Source: Caballeronia sp. NK8
GTDB taxonomy: Bacteria > Pseudomonadota > Gammaproteobacteria > Burkholderiales > Burkholderiaceae
Assembly: GCF_018408855.1 (NCBI RefSeq)
Contig: NZ_AP024322.1
Coordinates: 2,790,001 to 2,854,000, forward strand
DNA: 64,000 bases
Reading direction: 5' to 3'
The notes beneath the pieces are model-generated. The model saw only the letters and a list, made by a program, of their open reading frames with translations. It did not search any database and was not told the origin of the DNA. The position numbers were made by a program, and so were the translations under genes. Position 1 is the first letter of the stretch, and every line of letters starts with the position of its first letter. Of this stretch, positions 46,140 through 55,283 are shown one piece after another.

Positions 46140-47659
46140 ATCAACGGATCACGCAGGATGGACTGAGCGCGCTCGAACAGGAACTCGCGCGCGCATCGTT
46201 CGGCCCGCTCGCGAGCGACGACGACTTCGACAGCGAATCGCCCGACGAACTCGCCGCGCGCACCATCGCCGAACTGGCCGATATCGCGGGCAATCCGCAC
46301 ATCGACACGTGGCGCGAAAAGCTCGACGCGCTCAGAACGCGCAGCGAACTCGCCAAGCCGCTGCGTTCGTGCGGACGTCTCACGCGCGCCGCCGGACTCG
46401 TGCTCGAAGCAGTCGGCCTGAAGATGGGCGTCGGCTCCGAATGCATGATCGAGTTGCCGCCGGGCAGCGCGATTCCGACAGCCGAAGCCGAAGTCGTCGG
46501 CTTTTCGGGCGACAAGCTCTTTCTGATGCCGACTACCGAAGTGGCCGGCCTTCTTCCCGGCGCGCGTGTCTATCCGCTCGAAAGCGCGCCGATCAACGAT
46601 CCGATGGCCGGCGCGAAGCGCTTGCCGGTCGGCTGGGAAATGCTCGGGCGTGTGGTCGATGCGTCGGGCCGTCCGCTCGACGGGCTCGGCCCGCTCGGCG
46701 CGAAGGTCGATGCGCCGCTGAACGCGCCGGTCATCAATCCGCTGAACCGCGAGCCGATCCACAAGGTGCTCGACGTGGGCGTGCGCGCGATCAACACGCT
46801 TCTGACGGTCGGGCGCGGCCAGCGCATGGGCCTGTTCGCGGGTTCGGGCGTCGGTAAATCGGTGCTGCTCGGCACGATGGCGCGCTACACGAGCGCGGAA
46901 GTGATCGTGATCGGGCTGATCGGCGAACGCGGCCGCGAAGTGAAGGAATTCATCGAGCAGATTCTCGGCGAGGACGGTCTCGCGCGCTCCGTTGTGGTCG
47001 CGGCGCCGGCGGACGTATCGCCCGTGCTGCGGATGCAGGCCGCCGCGTACACGACCTCGCTCGCCGAATATTTCCGCGATCAGGGCAAGCACGTGCTGAT
47101 GCTGATGGACTCGCTGACGCGTTACGCGATGGCCCAGCGCGAGATCGCGCTTGCGATCGGCGAGCCGCCCGCGACCAAGGGTTATCCGCCGTCCGTGTTC
47201 GCGAAGCTGCCCGCGCTCGTCGAGCGTACCGGCAACGGTCCGGAAGGCGGCGGCTCGATCACCGCGTTCTACACCGTGCTCACCGAAGGCGACGATCAGC
47301 AGGACCCGATCGCCGACTCGGCGCGCGCGATTCTCGACGGCCATATCGTGCTGAACCGTTCGCTCGCGGAGGCGGGGCACTATCCGGCCATCGACATCGA
47401 GCAGTCGATCAGCCGCGCGATGACCGCGCTCATCGACGACAAGCATCTCGAACGCGTGCGTCTCTTCAAGCAGATGCTGTCGCGCTATCAGCGCAACAAG
47501 GATCTGATCAACGTGGGTGCGTATTCGAGCGGGCGCGATGCGCTGCTCGACCGCGCGATCGCGCTGTACCCGCGCATGGAGTCGTTTTTGCAGCAAGGCT
47601 TTCGCGAGCAGGCGCCGTTCGAGCCGAGCATCGCGATGTTGAATCAACTGTTCGAATAG
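46133..47659 (+). CDS. fliI: Flagellum-specific ATPase FliI
   Basis: This 508-residue ATPase energises type III flagellar export. It starts at GTG 46133 (a second GTG follows), inside the fliH end. The protein has a longer acidic N-terminus than E. coli FliI. The core carries [20 protein letters not shown] and Walker [10 protein letters not shown] near residue 240, [15 protein letters not shown] near 265, Walker [21 protein letters not shown] near 322-341, and [21 protein letters not shown] near 349. The motifs match the F1-beta-like family. Confidence 0.96.
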   Translation: MVNQRITQDGLSALEQELARASFGPLASDDDFDSESPDELAARTIAELADIAGNPHIDTWREKLDALRTRSELAKPLRSCGRLTRAAGLVLEAVGLKMGVGSECMIELPPGSAIPTAEAEVVGFSGDKLFLMPTTEVAGLLPGARVYPLESAPINDPMAGAKRLPVGWEMLGRVVDASGRPLDGLGPLGAKVDAPLNAPVINPLNREPIHKVLDVGVRAINTLLTVGRGQRMGLFAGSGVGKSVLLGTMARYTSAEVIVIGLIGERGREVKEFIEQILGEDGLARSVVVAAPADVSPVLRMQAAAYTTSLAEYFRDQGKHVLMLMDSLTRYAMAQREIALAIGEPPATKGYPPSVFAKLPALVERTGNGPEGGGSITAFYTVLTEGDDQQDPIADSARAILDGHIVLNRSLAEAGHYPAIDIEQSISRAMTALIDDKHLERVRLFKQMLSRYQRNKDLINVGAYSSGRDALLDRAIALYPRMESFLQQGFREQAPFEPSIAMLNQLFE

Positions 47660-47724
47660 TTTTCGACTAGTATCCGAAGCATTCGTCATAAGAACGCCAA
47701 AAGACCATACGGGATCGCCACGCC

Positions 47725-48174
47725 ATGTCCAAGAATCTGCCGATCAACACGCTCATCGAACTTGCTGCAGAGGAACTCGACACTGCCACGAAGAAGCTCG
47801 GCAAACTCCAGCAGGAGCGCAACGACATCGAGACGCAGCTGAATTCGCTCGTGACCTATCGCGACGAATACCACGCGCGGTTCACGGCATCGGCGCAGGA
47901 AGGCACCACGGCGCAGACGCTGCGCAACTTCCAGGCGTTCGTCGACACGCTCGATTCGGCGATCGCGCAGCAACGCACGGCGCTCGTCATGGCCGATCAG
48001 CGCATCGAGGCGGCCAAGCCCGACTGGCGTCTGAAGAAGCAGAAGCTCGGCAGTTACGAAGTGCTGGCCGCGCGCGGCGAGGCGATGCTCGCGAAGAAAG
48101 CGGCACGCGTCGAGCAGCGCGAAGCCGACGAACACGCGGCCAAGGTGCTGCGCATGCGCGCCGAACGGGCCTGA
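47725..48174 (+). CDS. fliJ: Flagellar export protein FliJ
   Basis: This 149-residue protein is entirely helical with long heptad patterns and many charged residues (LIELAAEELDTATKKLGKLQ near 10-29, then two further helices ending EADEHAAKVLRMRAERA). Size and place between fliI and fliK match FliJ, the coiled-coil stalk of the export ATPase. A 65-bp gap separates it from fliI. Confidence 0.9.
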   Translation: MSKNLPINTLIELAAEELDTATKKLGKLQQERNDIETQLNSLVTYRDEYHARFTASAQEGTTAQTLRNFQAFVDTLDSAIAQQRTALVMADQRIEAAKPDWRLKKQKLGSYEVLAARGEAMLAKKAARVEQREADEHAAKVLRMRAERA

Positions 48175-48208
48175 GCCGTTTTTAACCCATTGCATTTGAG
48201 AGACTCGT

Positions 48209-49558
48209 ATGTCCTCCGTATCTATCCTCGGCGCGCTGACTGGCGCCGCGTCATCGAGCAAGGCCGCGGCGCAGCGCGCGGCGAGCGCGGGCGCGTCGTT
48301 CGGCATGACGCTGCAAGGCATCACCGACCGCGCCAATGCCGACGCGCAGGCGGCGAAGGCGCTGGCGGATTCATCGGCCGATAAATCGAGCGTGCACGAC
48401 GCGCCGAAGCCGGACGACAGCGCGGCCGATGCGGCGTCGAAGAGCGATGACGCGTCGGATGCGCAGGCTGCGTCGAAGCCCGATCGGACGGACGCGCCGA
48501 AAGAGGCGTCGAAGAACACGGGCAAGCGCGATACGGCGGACGCATCGAAGCCGGCGGCATCGGGGACTTCGTCGGATGCGGCCGCTGCCGCTGCAGCGCA
48601 GGCGAAAGCGCGCGCAGACGCCGCCAACGCCGACGATACCGGCACTGACGTCACGCTCTCCGATCTGACCAACGACGTCACCGCTTCGACCGACGACGAC
48701 AAATCGACCGGCGAAACGCACAAGAGCGGCGATGCGAAGACGGCGCAGGATCCGCTTCAGGCAGCGCTCGCGGCGATCAGCAACCCGCCGGTCAATGCGA
48801 CGCCCGCGAATGCCGCGGCGAACGGTGCCGTCGCGGGCGCGCGCGAAGGCGCGAAGGGCGAGGATCAAGGCAGTTTGTTCGCCAAGGGCGGAAAGGGTGC
48901 GGGTCTGGCCGTGCTGGCGAGCAACGTGAACACGGACGCCAAGGCGACCGATGCGAGCGCGCTTGCCGTCGCGACGACGCCCGCGGACGCCGCAACCGCC
49001 GCGTACAAACAAGCCGCCGATGCGGCCGCGCACGCGGTGGCGATGCAGACCACATCGGCGAATTCGGCGGTGTCGAGCCCGCAAGGCGCGATGGCGTCTG
49101 CGACGAGCGCGGCGATTGCGCCGCACGTGGGCGCGTCCGGCTGGGACGATGCGTTCAGCCAGAAGGTCGTGTTTTTGTCGAAGGCGGATCAGCAGAGTGC
49201 TGAGCTGACTTTGAATCCGAAGGATCTGGGGCCGTTGCAGGTGACGTTGCAGGTTTCGGAGAATCACGCGCACGCGTTGTTTGTTTCGCAGCATGCGCAG
49301 GTGCGGGAGGCGGTCGAGGCCGCCATGCCGAAGCTGCGTGAGGCTATGGAGGCGAATGGCATCAGTCTCGGGAGTGCTTCGGTTTCGGATGGGGCTGCGT
49401 TTGGGCGGCAGTCGCAGCAAGGAAGCGAAGGGGAGCGCTCGTCGGGGTCGCGGGGTGGGCGTGGGGTTGGTGGGATCGGTGGGGGGGATGATTCGGTCGC
49501 TTCCAGCGTGAGTTTGCCGGTGCGGCGCAGGGTTGGGCTTGTGGATACCTTCGCTTGA
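48209..49558 (+). CDS. fliK: Flagellar hook-length control protein FliK
   Basis: This 449-residue protein has a very long Ala/Asp/Lys-rich low-complexity N-terminal part (residues ~20-300), as in molecular rulers. Its C-terminal Flg_hook domain contains QKVVFLSKADQQSAELTLNP near 315-334, DLGPLQVTLQVSENHAHALF near 336-355, and LREAMEANGISLGSASV near 377. A Gly/Ser-rich tail follows. It tells the export gate when the hook is long enough. The downstream side is a 600-bp repeat element that separates it from fliL. Confidence 0.92.
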   Translation: MSSVSILGALTGAASSSKAAAQRAASAGASFGMTLQGITDRANADAQAAKALADSSADKSSVHDAPKPDDSAADAASKSDDASDAQAASKPDRTDAPKEASKNTGKRDTADASKPAASGTSSDAAAAAAAQAKARADAANADDTGTDVTLSDLTNDVTASTDDDKSTGETHKSGDAKTAQDPLQAALAAISNPPVNATPANAAANGAVAGAREGAKGEDQGSLFAKGGKGAGLAVLASNVNTDAKATDASALAVATTPADAATAAYKQAADAAAHAVAMQTTSANSAVSSPQGAMASATSAAIAPHVGASGWDDAFSQKVVFLSKADQQSAELTLNPKDLGPLQVTLQVSENHAHALFVSQHAQVREAVEAAMPKLREAMEANGISLGSASVSDGAAFGRQSQQGSEGERSSGSRGGRGVGGIGGGDDSVASSVSLPVRRRVGLVDTFA

Positions 49559-49581
49559 CGGCTCGGGGCTTTCGTTTTTGG

Positions 49582-50182
49582 TTTCGCCGGATCCCGTTAG
49601 CGCGTCGGTTTATTAGCGTTGCCCCTGTGCGGGGCGGCACCTACTTTCTTTGCTGCTGCAAAGAAAGTAGGCAAAGAAAGCAGCTCGAGACGCCCGCGGT
49701 CACACGCAATTTGGGTGTTCTTCTCATCGTTCGTGGCCTCTGTAGCGAGTGCCCTCACAGGCCTAACCGGGCTTGGACCGCGCACGGTCTGCCATATCGC
49801 GCCGTATAACGGACTGGTTCAGCACGAGATGGCTCCGGCCCGCTTCGCGGCCGATGGGTCAATCGGGTCTGTGGGTGCTTCTGCGTTTCCCTTATTTTCG
49901 TCGGTTTCCCTTGCATACCCTGCGGCAGCGCGAAGCGCTGTGCCGAAGCCATTTCGTGCTGAACCAGCGCGCCTGGATTTCTAGCTCGGCAGACCGTGCG
50001 CGGTCCAAGCCCGATTAGGCCTATGAGGGCACTCGCTACTGAGCCCACCGCATCTGGCAAGCATGGCCAAACTGCGTGTGACCGCGGGCCGTGACCTAGC
50101 TGCTTTCTTTGGTTACTTTCTTTGCAGCAGCAAAGAAAGTGACTGCCGCCCCGCACAGGGGCAGTGCCAATAGACCGACTCG
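49582..50182. repeat. Palindromic repeat element, copy A (~600 bp)
   Basis: Two long arms in inverted orientation surround a central spacer. Each arm, read inward, contains GCCCCTGTGCGGGGCGGCA, the self-complementary ACTTTCTTTGC-n4-GCAAAGAAAGT, a CTCGAG/CGCGGTCACACGC block, GCGAGTGCCCTC, and GGACCGCGCACGGTC. The arms also share a GTGCTGAACCAG-type block near the centre. Copy B (59525-61433) is the same element in reverse orientation. The left arm holds a 62-codon minus-strand frame (49597-49785) conserved in copy B, but no ribosome site supports it. It lies between fliK and fliL. Confidence 0.85.
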
Positions 50183-50286
50183 AATACAAGTTTCCCGAGA
50201 ATCGCCCGTTAACAAACGCTAAAGAGAAAGCGCAATAAGCCCGCGCCAAGGCCCCAAAGCGGGCCCAAAGCAATCGGATGGAATAA

Positions 50287-50355
50287 CCCCAAATCCCCCC
50301 TCTGTTCGACCCATCGCTTTACACGGCGATAGCCAACAATTCACCCTATCGAAAG
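50287..50355 (+). promoter_or_regulatory. Upstream module of fliL shared with fliP
   Basis: This 69-bp segment aligns without gaps to 52885-52953 upstream of fliP. Identical blocks are CCCCTCTGTTCG, CATCG, then ACAACAATTCA-like (CAACAATTCA) and CCTATCGAAAG, with divergent bases between. A related but weaker version precedes fliF. It probably contains a flagellar class II promoter and activator site. Confidence 0.65.
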
Positions 50356-50365
50356 AGGCAAGCAA

Positions 50366-50854
50366 ATGGCTACCACGACCGCAAACCAGCAATCCATCGT
50401 CCCCGCGAAGAGCGGCAAGCTCAAGAAGATCCTGATCATCGCCATCGGCGCGATCGTGCTGCTCGGCGCGGGAGCCGGCGGCGCTTACTTCTTCCTCGGC
50501 AAGACCCACGGCGCGGCCAAGCCCGCGCCCGAACCGCCGCCCGTGTTCTTCCCGCTGGAATCGCTCACAGTAAACCTCCAGTCCGACGACGGCAGCATGC
50601 ACTATCTGCGCGCCGGTCTCACGCTCAAGCTGAAAGACGAAAAGGTCCAGTTGCTCGTCACCGAGCACATGCCCGAAGTCCGCAGCCGCGTGCTGCTCCT
50701 GCTCTCGGGCAAACGCCCCGACGATCTCGCGACCGTCGACGGCAAGAAGCAACTCGCCAACGAATTACGCGCGGCGGTCGAAACCGCGGCGAGCACCGCC
50801 GAAAAGCCGGTGCGCGTCGAGGAAGTGCTGTTCACCGAATTCGTCGTTCAGTAA
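50366..50854 (+). CDS. fliL: Flagellar basal-body-associated protein FliL
   Basis: This 162-residue protein has one membrane helix (KILIIAIGAIVLLGAGAGGAYFFLG near residues 22-46, read as one hydrophobic run), then the FliL domain with FFPLESLTVNLQSDDGSMHYLRAGLTL across 65-90. The C-terminal RVEEVLFTEFVVQ is the family end. It surrounds the stators and stabilises them. It is the first gene of fliLMNO. Confidence 0.95.
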   Translation: MATTTANQQSIVPAKSGKLKKILIIAIGAIVLLGAGAGGAYFFLGKTHGAAKPAPEPPPVFFPLESLTVNLQSDDGSMHYLRAGLTLKLKDEKVQLLVTEHMPEVRSRVLLLLSGKRPDDLATVDGKKQLANELRAAVETAASTAEKPVRVEEVLFTEFVVQ

Positions 50855-50878
50855 CGCCGCATCAGCGAGTAACCACTC

Positions 50879-51877
50879 ATGGGCCACGAAGAGTTCATGT
50901 CGCAGGAGGAGGTCGATGCCCTCCTCAAGGGCGTCACCGGCGAAATCGATCAGGAAACTGACGAGAAAAAGCCCGTCGGCGTACGTCCCTACAACATCGC
51001 GACGCAGGAACGCATCGTCCGCGGCCGGATGCCCGGCCTCGAAATCATCAACGACCGCTTCGCGCGCCTCATGCGCGTGGGCATCTTCAACTTCATGCGG
51101 CGCTCGGCGGAAATCTCCGTCGGCCCGGTGAAGGTGCAGAAGTACAGCGAATTCACGCGCAACCTGCCGATCCCGACCAACCTCAACCTGGTCCATGTGA
51201 AGCCCCTGCGCGGCACCTCGCTGTTCGTGTTCGATCCGAACCTCGTGTTCTTCGTGGTCGACAACCTGTTCGGCGGCGACGGGCGCTTTCACACGCGCGT
51301 CGAAGGCCGCGAGTTCACGCAGACCGAGCAACGCATCATCAGCAAGCTGCTCAATCTCGTGTTCGAGCACTACGCCACCTCGTGGCGCAGCGTGAAGCCG
51401 CTGCAGTTCGAATACATGCGCTCGGAGATGCACACGCAGTTCGCCAACGTGGCGACGCCGAACGAAATCGTCATCGTGACGCAGTTCACGATCGAATTCG
51501 GTTCGACGGGCGGCACGCTGCACATCTGCATGCCGTACTCGATGATCGAGCCGATCCGCGACGTGCTCTCCTCGCCGATCCAGGGCGAAGCGCTCGAAGT
51601 GGACCGCCGCTGGGTGCGCGTGCTGTCGCAGCAGGTGCAGTCCGCCGAAGTGGAACTGACGGTGGATCTCGCCGAGATCCGCTCGTCGTTCGAACAGATT
51701 CTCAACATGCGCGCGGGCGACGTGCTGCCGATCGATGTTCCGGAGCACGTCGTCGCGAAAGTGGATGGCGTGCCGGTCATGGAATGCGGCTACGGAATTT
51801 TCAATGGTCAATACGCGCTGCGCGTGCAGAAGATGATCAGCGCGAGCGATACGATGAAGGAAGGTGGATATGAGTGA
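50879..51877 (+). CDS. fliM: Flagellar motor switch protein FliM
   Basis: This 332-residue protein starts with the CheY-P-binding EFMSQEEVDALLKGVTG. The middle CheC-like domain follows (GRMPGLEIINDRFARLMRVG near residues 43-62, LFVFDPNLVFFVVDNLFGGDGRF). The C-terminal SpoA domain lies near 250-320. It forms the C-ring middle layer and sets rotation direction. The stop overlaps fliN by 8 bp. Confidence 0.97.
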   Translation: MGHEEFMSQEEVDALLKGVTGEIDQETDEKKPVGVRPYNIATQERIVRGRMPGLEIINDRFARLMRVGIFNFMRRSAEISVGPVKVQKYSEFTRNLPIPTNLNLVHVKPLRGTSLFVFDPNLVFFVVDNLFGGDGRFHTRVEGREFTQTEQRIISKLLNLVFEHYATSWRSVKPLQFEYMRSEMHTQFANVATPNEIVIVTQFTIEFGSTGGTLHICMPYSMIEPIRDVLSSPIQGEALEVDRRWVRVLSQQVQSAEVELTVDLAEIRSSFEQILNMRAGDVLPIDVPEHVVAKVDGVPVMECGYGIFNGQYALRVQKMISASDTMKEGGYE

Positions 51878-52301
51878 TCTGATGCAGAACGACGCGCCCG
51901 GCGCGCCGGAAAAAGGCGAAGAGCTTTTGCTGGACGACTGGGCGAGCGCGCTCGCCGAGCAGAACGGCAACGACACGCCGGTTGCAGCAAGCGCGGGCGT
52001 GTTCCAGCCGCTGTCGAAGGCCGCGGCGCCGTCGACGCGCAACGACATCGACATGATTCTCGACATCCCCGTGCAGATGACGGTGGAGCTCGGGCGCACG
52101 AAGATCGCGATCCGCAACCTGCTGCAACTCGCGCAGGGCTCGGTCGTGGAGCTCGACGGCCTCGCCGGCGAGCCGATGGACGTGCTCGTGAACGGCTGTC
52201 TCATCGCGCAGGGCGAAGTGGTCGTGGTCAACGACAAGTTCGGCATTCGCCTGACCGACATCATCACGCCGTCCGAACGTATCCGGAAGTTGAATCGATG
52301 A
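51870..52301 (+). CDS. fliN: Flagellar motor switch protein FliN
   Basis: This 143-residue protein has a variable acidic N-terminus and the C-terminal SpoA domain: DMILDIPVQMTVELGRTKI near residues 62-80, LLQLAQGSVVELDGLAGEPMDVLVNG (around 85-110), and FGIRLTDIITPSERI near the end. The start at ATG 51870 follows AAGGTGG. An in-frame GTG at 51864 is less likely. It makes the base of the C-ring and binds FliH. Confidence 0.95.
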   Translation: MSDLMQNDAPGAPEKGEELLLDDWASALAEQNGNDTPVAASAGVFQPLSKAAAPSTRNDIDMILDIPVQMTVELGRTKIAIRNLLQLAQGSVVELDGLAGEPMDVLVNGCLIAQGEVVVVNDKFGIRLTDIITPSERIRKLNR

Positions 52302-52789
52302 AACGCTTTGCCGCCTTGTTGTCCGCAGCGCCGCTGTTCGCGCGCGCCGCCGACATGAATGCCGTGAACCACGCCGCGCAGATCGCCTCGGGCGTCGGCG
52401 CGGGCACCGCGGTGCCGTCGCTCGGTTTCGGCGCGGTGCTGCAGACGCTCGTCGGACTGGTCGTCGTGATCGGTTTCGTGTTCGGCTGTGCGTGGCTCGC
52501 GCGCAAGTTCGGCTATCAGGGCGGCAAGCGCAGCGGTCTCGTGAAGGTCGTGGGCGGCGCATCGCTCGGCAACAAGGAGCGCGTCGCTGTCATCGAAGTC
52601 GGCGATACGTGGCTCGTGCTCGGCGCCGGTCCCGGCAATGTGCGTCTCTTGCACACGATGCCCGCCGGTTCGGCCGAAGTGGAAGGCATCGCGGCGCCGG
52701 CGCCGTCGCCGGCTGGCAGCTTCGGCGCGCGCTTTCGCGACGCCCTCGCCGGCGAAGCGAACAAGCGGCTCCAGAAGTTCGTCAAGTAA
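52298..52789 (+). CDS. fliO: Flagellar biosynthesis protein FliO
   Basis: This 163-residue protein has a signal-like N-terminus (KRFAALLSAAPLFARA) and one membrane helix (LQTLVGLVVVIGFVFGCAWL near residues 48-67). The FliO domain follows: VVGGASLGNKERVAVIEVGDTWLVLGAGPGNVRLLHTMP across 84-122. It helps FliP assemble into the export gate. The ATG overlaps the fliN stop. It ends the fliLMNO unit. Confidence 0.9.
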   Translation: MKRFAALLSAAPLFARAADMNAVNHAAQIASGVGAGTAVPSLGFGAVLQTLVGLVVVIGFVFGCAWLARKFGYQGGKRSGLVKVVGGASLGNKERVAVIEVGDTWLVLGAGPGNVRLLHTMPAGSAEVEGIAAPAPSPAGSFGARFRDALAGEANKRLQKFVK

Positions 52790-52974
52790 GTTCGTTCCGT
52801 TTGACCGATACATCGGGCGTGGTCCGCAAGGATCGAACGCCCGATGTTCGTTTACGGAGAACGTTTCGCAATAGAACGAGTTAGCCCGGGTTTCCCCCTC
52901 TGTTCGCGTCATCGTTCGCGACCGGGATCGACAACAATTCAGCCTATCGAAAGTGTTCGTCGGCGGGAGCAAGC
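52790..52974 (+). promoter_or_regulatory. fliP upstream region with the shared promoter module
   Basis: This 185-bp spacer splits fliO from fliP. The 69-bp block 52885-52953 matches the one upstream of fliL at the same distances. An upstream CGGGCGT/ACGCCCG pair (52811-52844: ATCGGGCGTGG and AACGCCCGAT) forms a hairpin with a short T run after it, a plausible fliO terminator. Confidence 0.55.
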
Positions 52975-53745
52975 ATGCAGGTCAGTCGTAACATCGCGCG
53001 TGGTGTGAAGATCGCGCTGCCAGTCATCATCGGGTTGATGCCGTACCTCGCGTTCGCGCAGAGCACGGCGGGCCTGCCGGCCTTCAACACGAGTCCCGGC
53101 CCGAACGGCGGCACCACGTATTCGCTCAGCGTGCAGACGATGCTGCTGCTGACGATGCTCTCGTTCCTCCCTGCGATGGTCCTGATGATGACGAGCTTCA
53201 CGCGCATCATCATCGTGCTGTCGCTGTTGCGCCAGGCGCTCGGCACGACGAGCACGCCGCCGAATCAGGTGCTCGTCGGGCTCGCGCTGTTTCTGTCGTT
53301 CTTCGTGATGTCGCCGGTGCTCGACCGCGCATACAACGACGCGTACAAGCCCTTCTCCGAAGGCCAGATCGCAATGGACCAGGCGATGACGCGCGGCGTC
53401 GCGCCGTTCAAGCAGTTCATGCTGAAGCAGACGCGCGAAACCGATCTCGCACTGTTCGCGCGCATCTCGAAGGCCCCGCCGATGAACGGCCCTGAAGACG
53501 TGCCGCTGTCGCTGCTCGTGCCGTCGTTCGTCACGAGCGAGCTGAAGACGGGTTTCCAGATCGGCTTCACGATCTTCATTCCGTTTCTCATCATCGACAT
53601 GGTGGTGGCGAGCGTGCTGATGTCGATGGGCATGATGATGGTTTCGCCTACGACCATCGCGCTGCCGTTCAAGCTGATGCTGTTCGTGCTCGTCGACGGC
53701 TGGCAGTTGCTGATCGGCTCGCTGGCGCAAAGTTTCGTATCCTGA
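52975..53745 (+). CDS. fliP: Flagellar export gate protein FliP
   Basis: This 256-residue membrane protein has a cleavable signal peptide ([15 protein letters not shown]) and the FliP motifs [20 protein letters not shown] near residues 60-79, [19 protein letters not shown] near 82-100, and [19 protein letters not shown] near 180-198. The C-terminal helices form the export pore. The start is taken at ATG 52975 after GGGAGCAAGC. It is the first gene of fliPQR. Confidence 0.96.
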   Translation: MQVSRNIARGVKIALPVIIGLMPYLAFAQSTAGLPAFNTSPGPNGGTTYSLSVQTMLLLTMLSFLPAMVLMMTSFTRIIIVLSLLRQALGTTSTPPNQVLVGLALFLSFFVMSPVLDRAYNDAYKPFSEGQIAMDQAMTRGVAPFKQFMLKQTRETDLALFARISKAPPMNGPEDVPLSLLVPSFVTSELKTGFQIGFTIFIPFLIIDMVVASVLMSMGMMMVSPTTIALPFKLMLFVLVDGWQLLIGSLAQSFVS

Positions 53746-53755
53746 GGAGACGCGC

Positions 53756-54025
53756 ATGACACCCGAATCCGTCATGACCATGGCACATCAGGCGATGTAC
53801 GTCGCCTTGTTGCTCGCCGCGCCGCTGTTGCTGGTCGCGCTCGTCGTCGGTCTGGTCGTGAGCCTGTTTCAGGCGGCCACTCAGATCAACGAGTCGACGC
53901 TGTCGTTCATCCCGAAGCTGATCGCGGTGGCGGTGACGCTCGTGATCGCGGGTCCGTGGATGCTGTCGACATTGCTCGACTACATGCGCCACGTCTTCAC
54001 GATCACGCCCGCGATCACGGGCTGA
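53756..54025 (+). CDS. fliQ: Flagellar export gate protein FliQ
   Basis: This 89-residue protein has two membrane helices (MYVALLLAAPLLLVALVVGL near residues 14-33, then LIAVAVTLVIAGPWMLSTLL near 52-71), with VSLFQAATQINESTLSFIPK between them, the exact FliQ signature. It packs around the FliP-FliR core of the export gate. AGGAGA precedes the ATG. Confidence 0.96.
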   Translation: MTPESVMTMAHQAMYVALLLAAPLLLVALVVGLVVSLFQAATQINESTLSFIPKLIAVAVTLVIAGPWMLSTLLDYMRHVFTITPAITG

Positions 54026-54047
54026 GTCACGGGCCGAGATTCGTTCG

Positions 54048-54842
54048 ATGTTCTCCGTCACCTACGCGCAACTGAACGGCTGGCTCACGGCGTTTCTGTG
54101 GCCGTTCGTGCGTATCCTCGCGCTGATCGCGACCGCGCCCGTGCTGAGTCACATGGCGATTCCGATGCGCGTGAAGATCGCGCTCGCCGCGTTCATCGCG
54201 CTGATCGTCGCGCCGACGCTTCCCGCCATGCCTCAGGCAACAGTGTTTTCCGCTGCGGGCGTGTGGATCATCGTCAATCAGTTTCTGATCGGCGCGGCCA
54301 TCGGCATGGTGATGCAGATCGCGTTCGCCGCCGTCGATGCGGCCGGCGAGTTCATCGGCCAGCAAATGGGGCTCGGTTTCGCGATGCTTTACGATCCGCG
54401 CGCGGGTGGCAACGCGGTGGTCGTGTCGCGCTATCTGAACACACTGGCGATGCTCGCGTTTCTCGTCTTCGACGGGCATTTGCAGTTGATAAGTGCGCTT
54501 GTCGGCACGTTTCAGAGCGTGCCGATCGAGGCGAATGTGGTCGCGACGGCTTCGCATGCGCAGGGATGGCGCGTGCTGGTGGGTTACGGCGGCAGTGTGT
54601 TTTCGACTGGGTTGCTGCTCGCGTTGCCGATCGTGGCGGCGCTGCTGACCGCGAATCTCGCGCTCGGCATTCTCAATCGCGCTGCGCCGCAGATCGGGAT
54701 TTTTCAGGTCGGCTTCCCGGTGACGATGCTCGTCGGGCTGCTTTTGCTGCAGTTGATGGTGCCGAATCTGATACCGTTTTTTCAGCGGATTTTCGATGTG
54801 GGGATTGCGCAGGTGGGGCGAGTGGCGGGCGGGATGTTTTGA
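54048..54842 (+). CDS. fliR: Flagellar export gate protein FliR
   Basis: This 264-residue membrane protein has six hydrophobic segments. It carries the FliR signatures FLWPFVRILALIATAPVLSH near residues 16-35, FAAVDAAGEFIGQQMGLGFA near 92-111, NTLAMLAFLVFDGHLQLI near 132-149, and LGILNRAAPQIGIFQVGFPV near 206-225. It completes the FliPQR gate. It ends 15 bp before the 3' end of the convergent foreign cassette. Confidence 0.96.
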   Translation: MFSVTYAQLNGWLTAFLWPFVRILALIATAPVLSHMAIPMRVKIALAAFIALIVAPTLPAMPQATVFSAAGVWIIVNQFLIGAAIGMVMQIAFAAVDAAGEFIGQQMGLGFAMLYDPRAGGNAVVVSRYLNTLAMLAFLVFDGHLQLISALVGTFQSVPIEANVVATASHAQGWRVLVGYGGSVFSTGLLLALPIVAALLTANLALGILNRAAPQIGIFQVGFPVTMLVGLLLLQLMVPNLIPFFQRIFDVGIAQVGRVAGGMF

Positions 54843-54857
54843 TTTTTTCTCGACCGG

Positions 54858-55274
54858 TTACCGATATTCGTCGATCTCGATCGTGCCGCCCATGGATTCA
54901 ATCATGATTCGGATGTCGTCGGGGACCTCGGGGACGCGATCGCCGGAGTAGTTGTCCCAGTAGCAGAAGAAGCGCATCCGCGCTTCCTGTTGATTCAACA
55001 ATTCACGGAAACCAACGCGCGGAAGTCCAAGCCGGATAATCAAGTATCGGAGATGCGGCTCCAATGCGTCGCTCTGCACGGCGTGCTCGCTTCCAACTCC
55101 CCACCCACCGACGCGCGCCGGCACGCTGCTGAGTCGCCCCGACGGGGTGACAAAATGCTGGCCTTTGATCATTGACCAGTCTGGCGCGCCACCGAAGTAG
55201 GCGGTCCAGAAAGCGGGGTCCAGCGTATCGGAATGTATCGAAAAGGACGCGTACGCAAGTCTGTCTTGATTCAT
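54858..55274 (-). CDS. DUF4279-like protein, candidate immunity protein
   Basis: This 138-residue soluble protein begins LAYASFSIHSDTLDPAFWTAYFG and contains WSMIKGQHF near residues 33-41. It ends RIMIESMGGTIEIDEYR. The beta-strand start, the TLDP-type loop and the hydrophobic-acidic end resemble the DUF4279 family, whose members are frequent partners of polymorphic toxins. The DNA is less GC-rich than the adjoining flagellar genes. It lies 9 bp downstream of the 217-residue gene on the same strand. The immunity role is inferred from family and pairing. Confidence 0.65.
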   Translation of the reverse strand: MNQDRLAYASFSIHSDTLDPAFWTAYFGGAPDWSMIKGQHFVTPSGRLSSVPARVGGWGVGSEHAVQSDALEPHLRYLIIRLGLPRVGFRELLNQQEARMRFFCYWDNYSGDRVPEVPDDIRIMIESMGGTIEIDEYR

Positions 55275-55283
55275 GCCGGGACC

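Noticed and set aside
49555..50273. Several 60-170-codon frames inside repeat copy A considered as genes
   Set aside because: They run across the inverted arms, lack ribosome sites, and differ between copies except for one core frame, which is reported as a finding and not as a gene.
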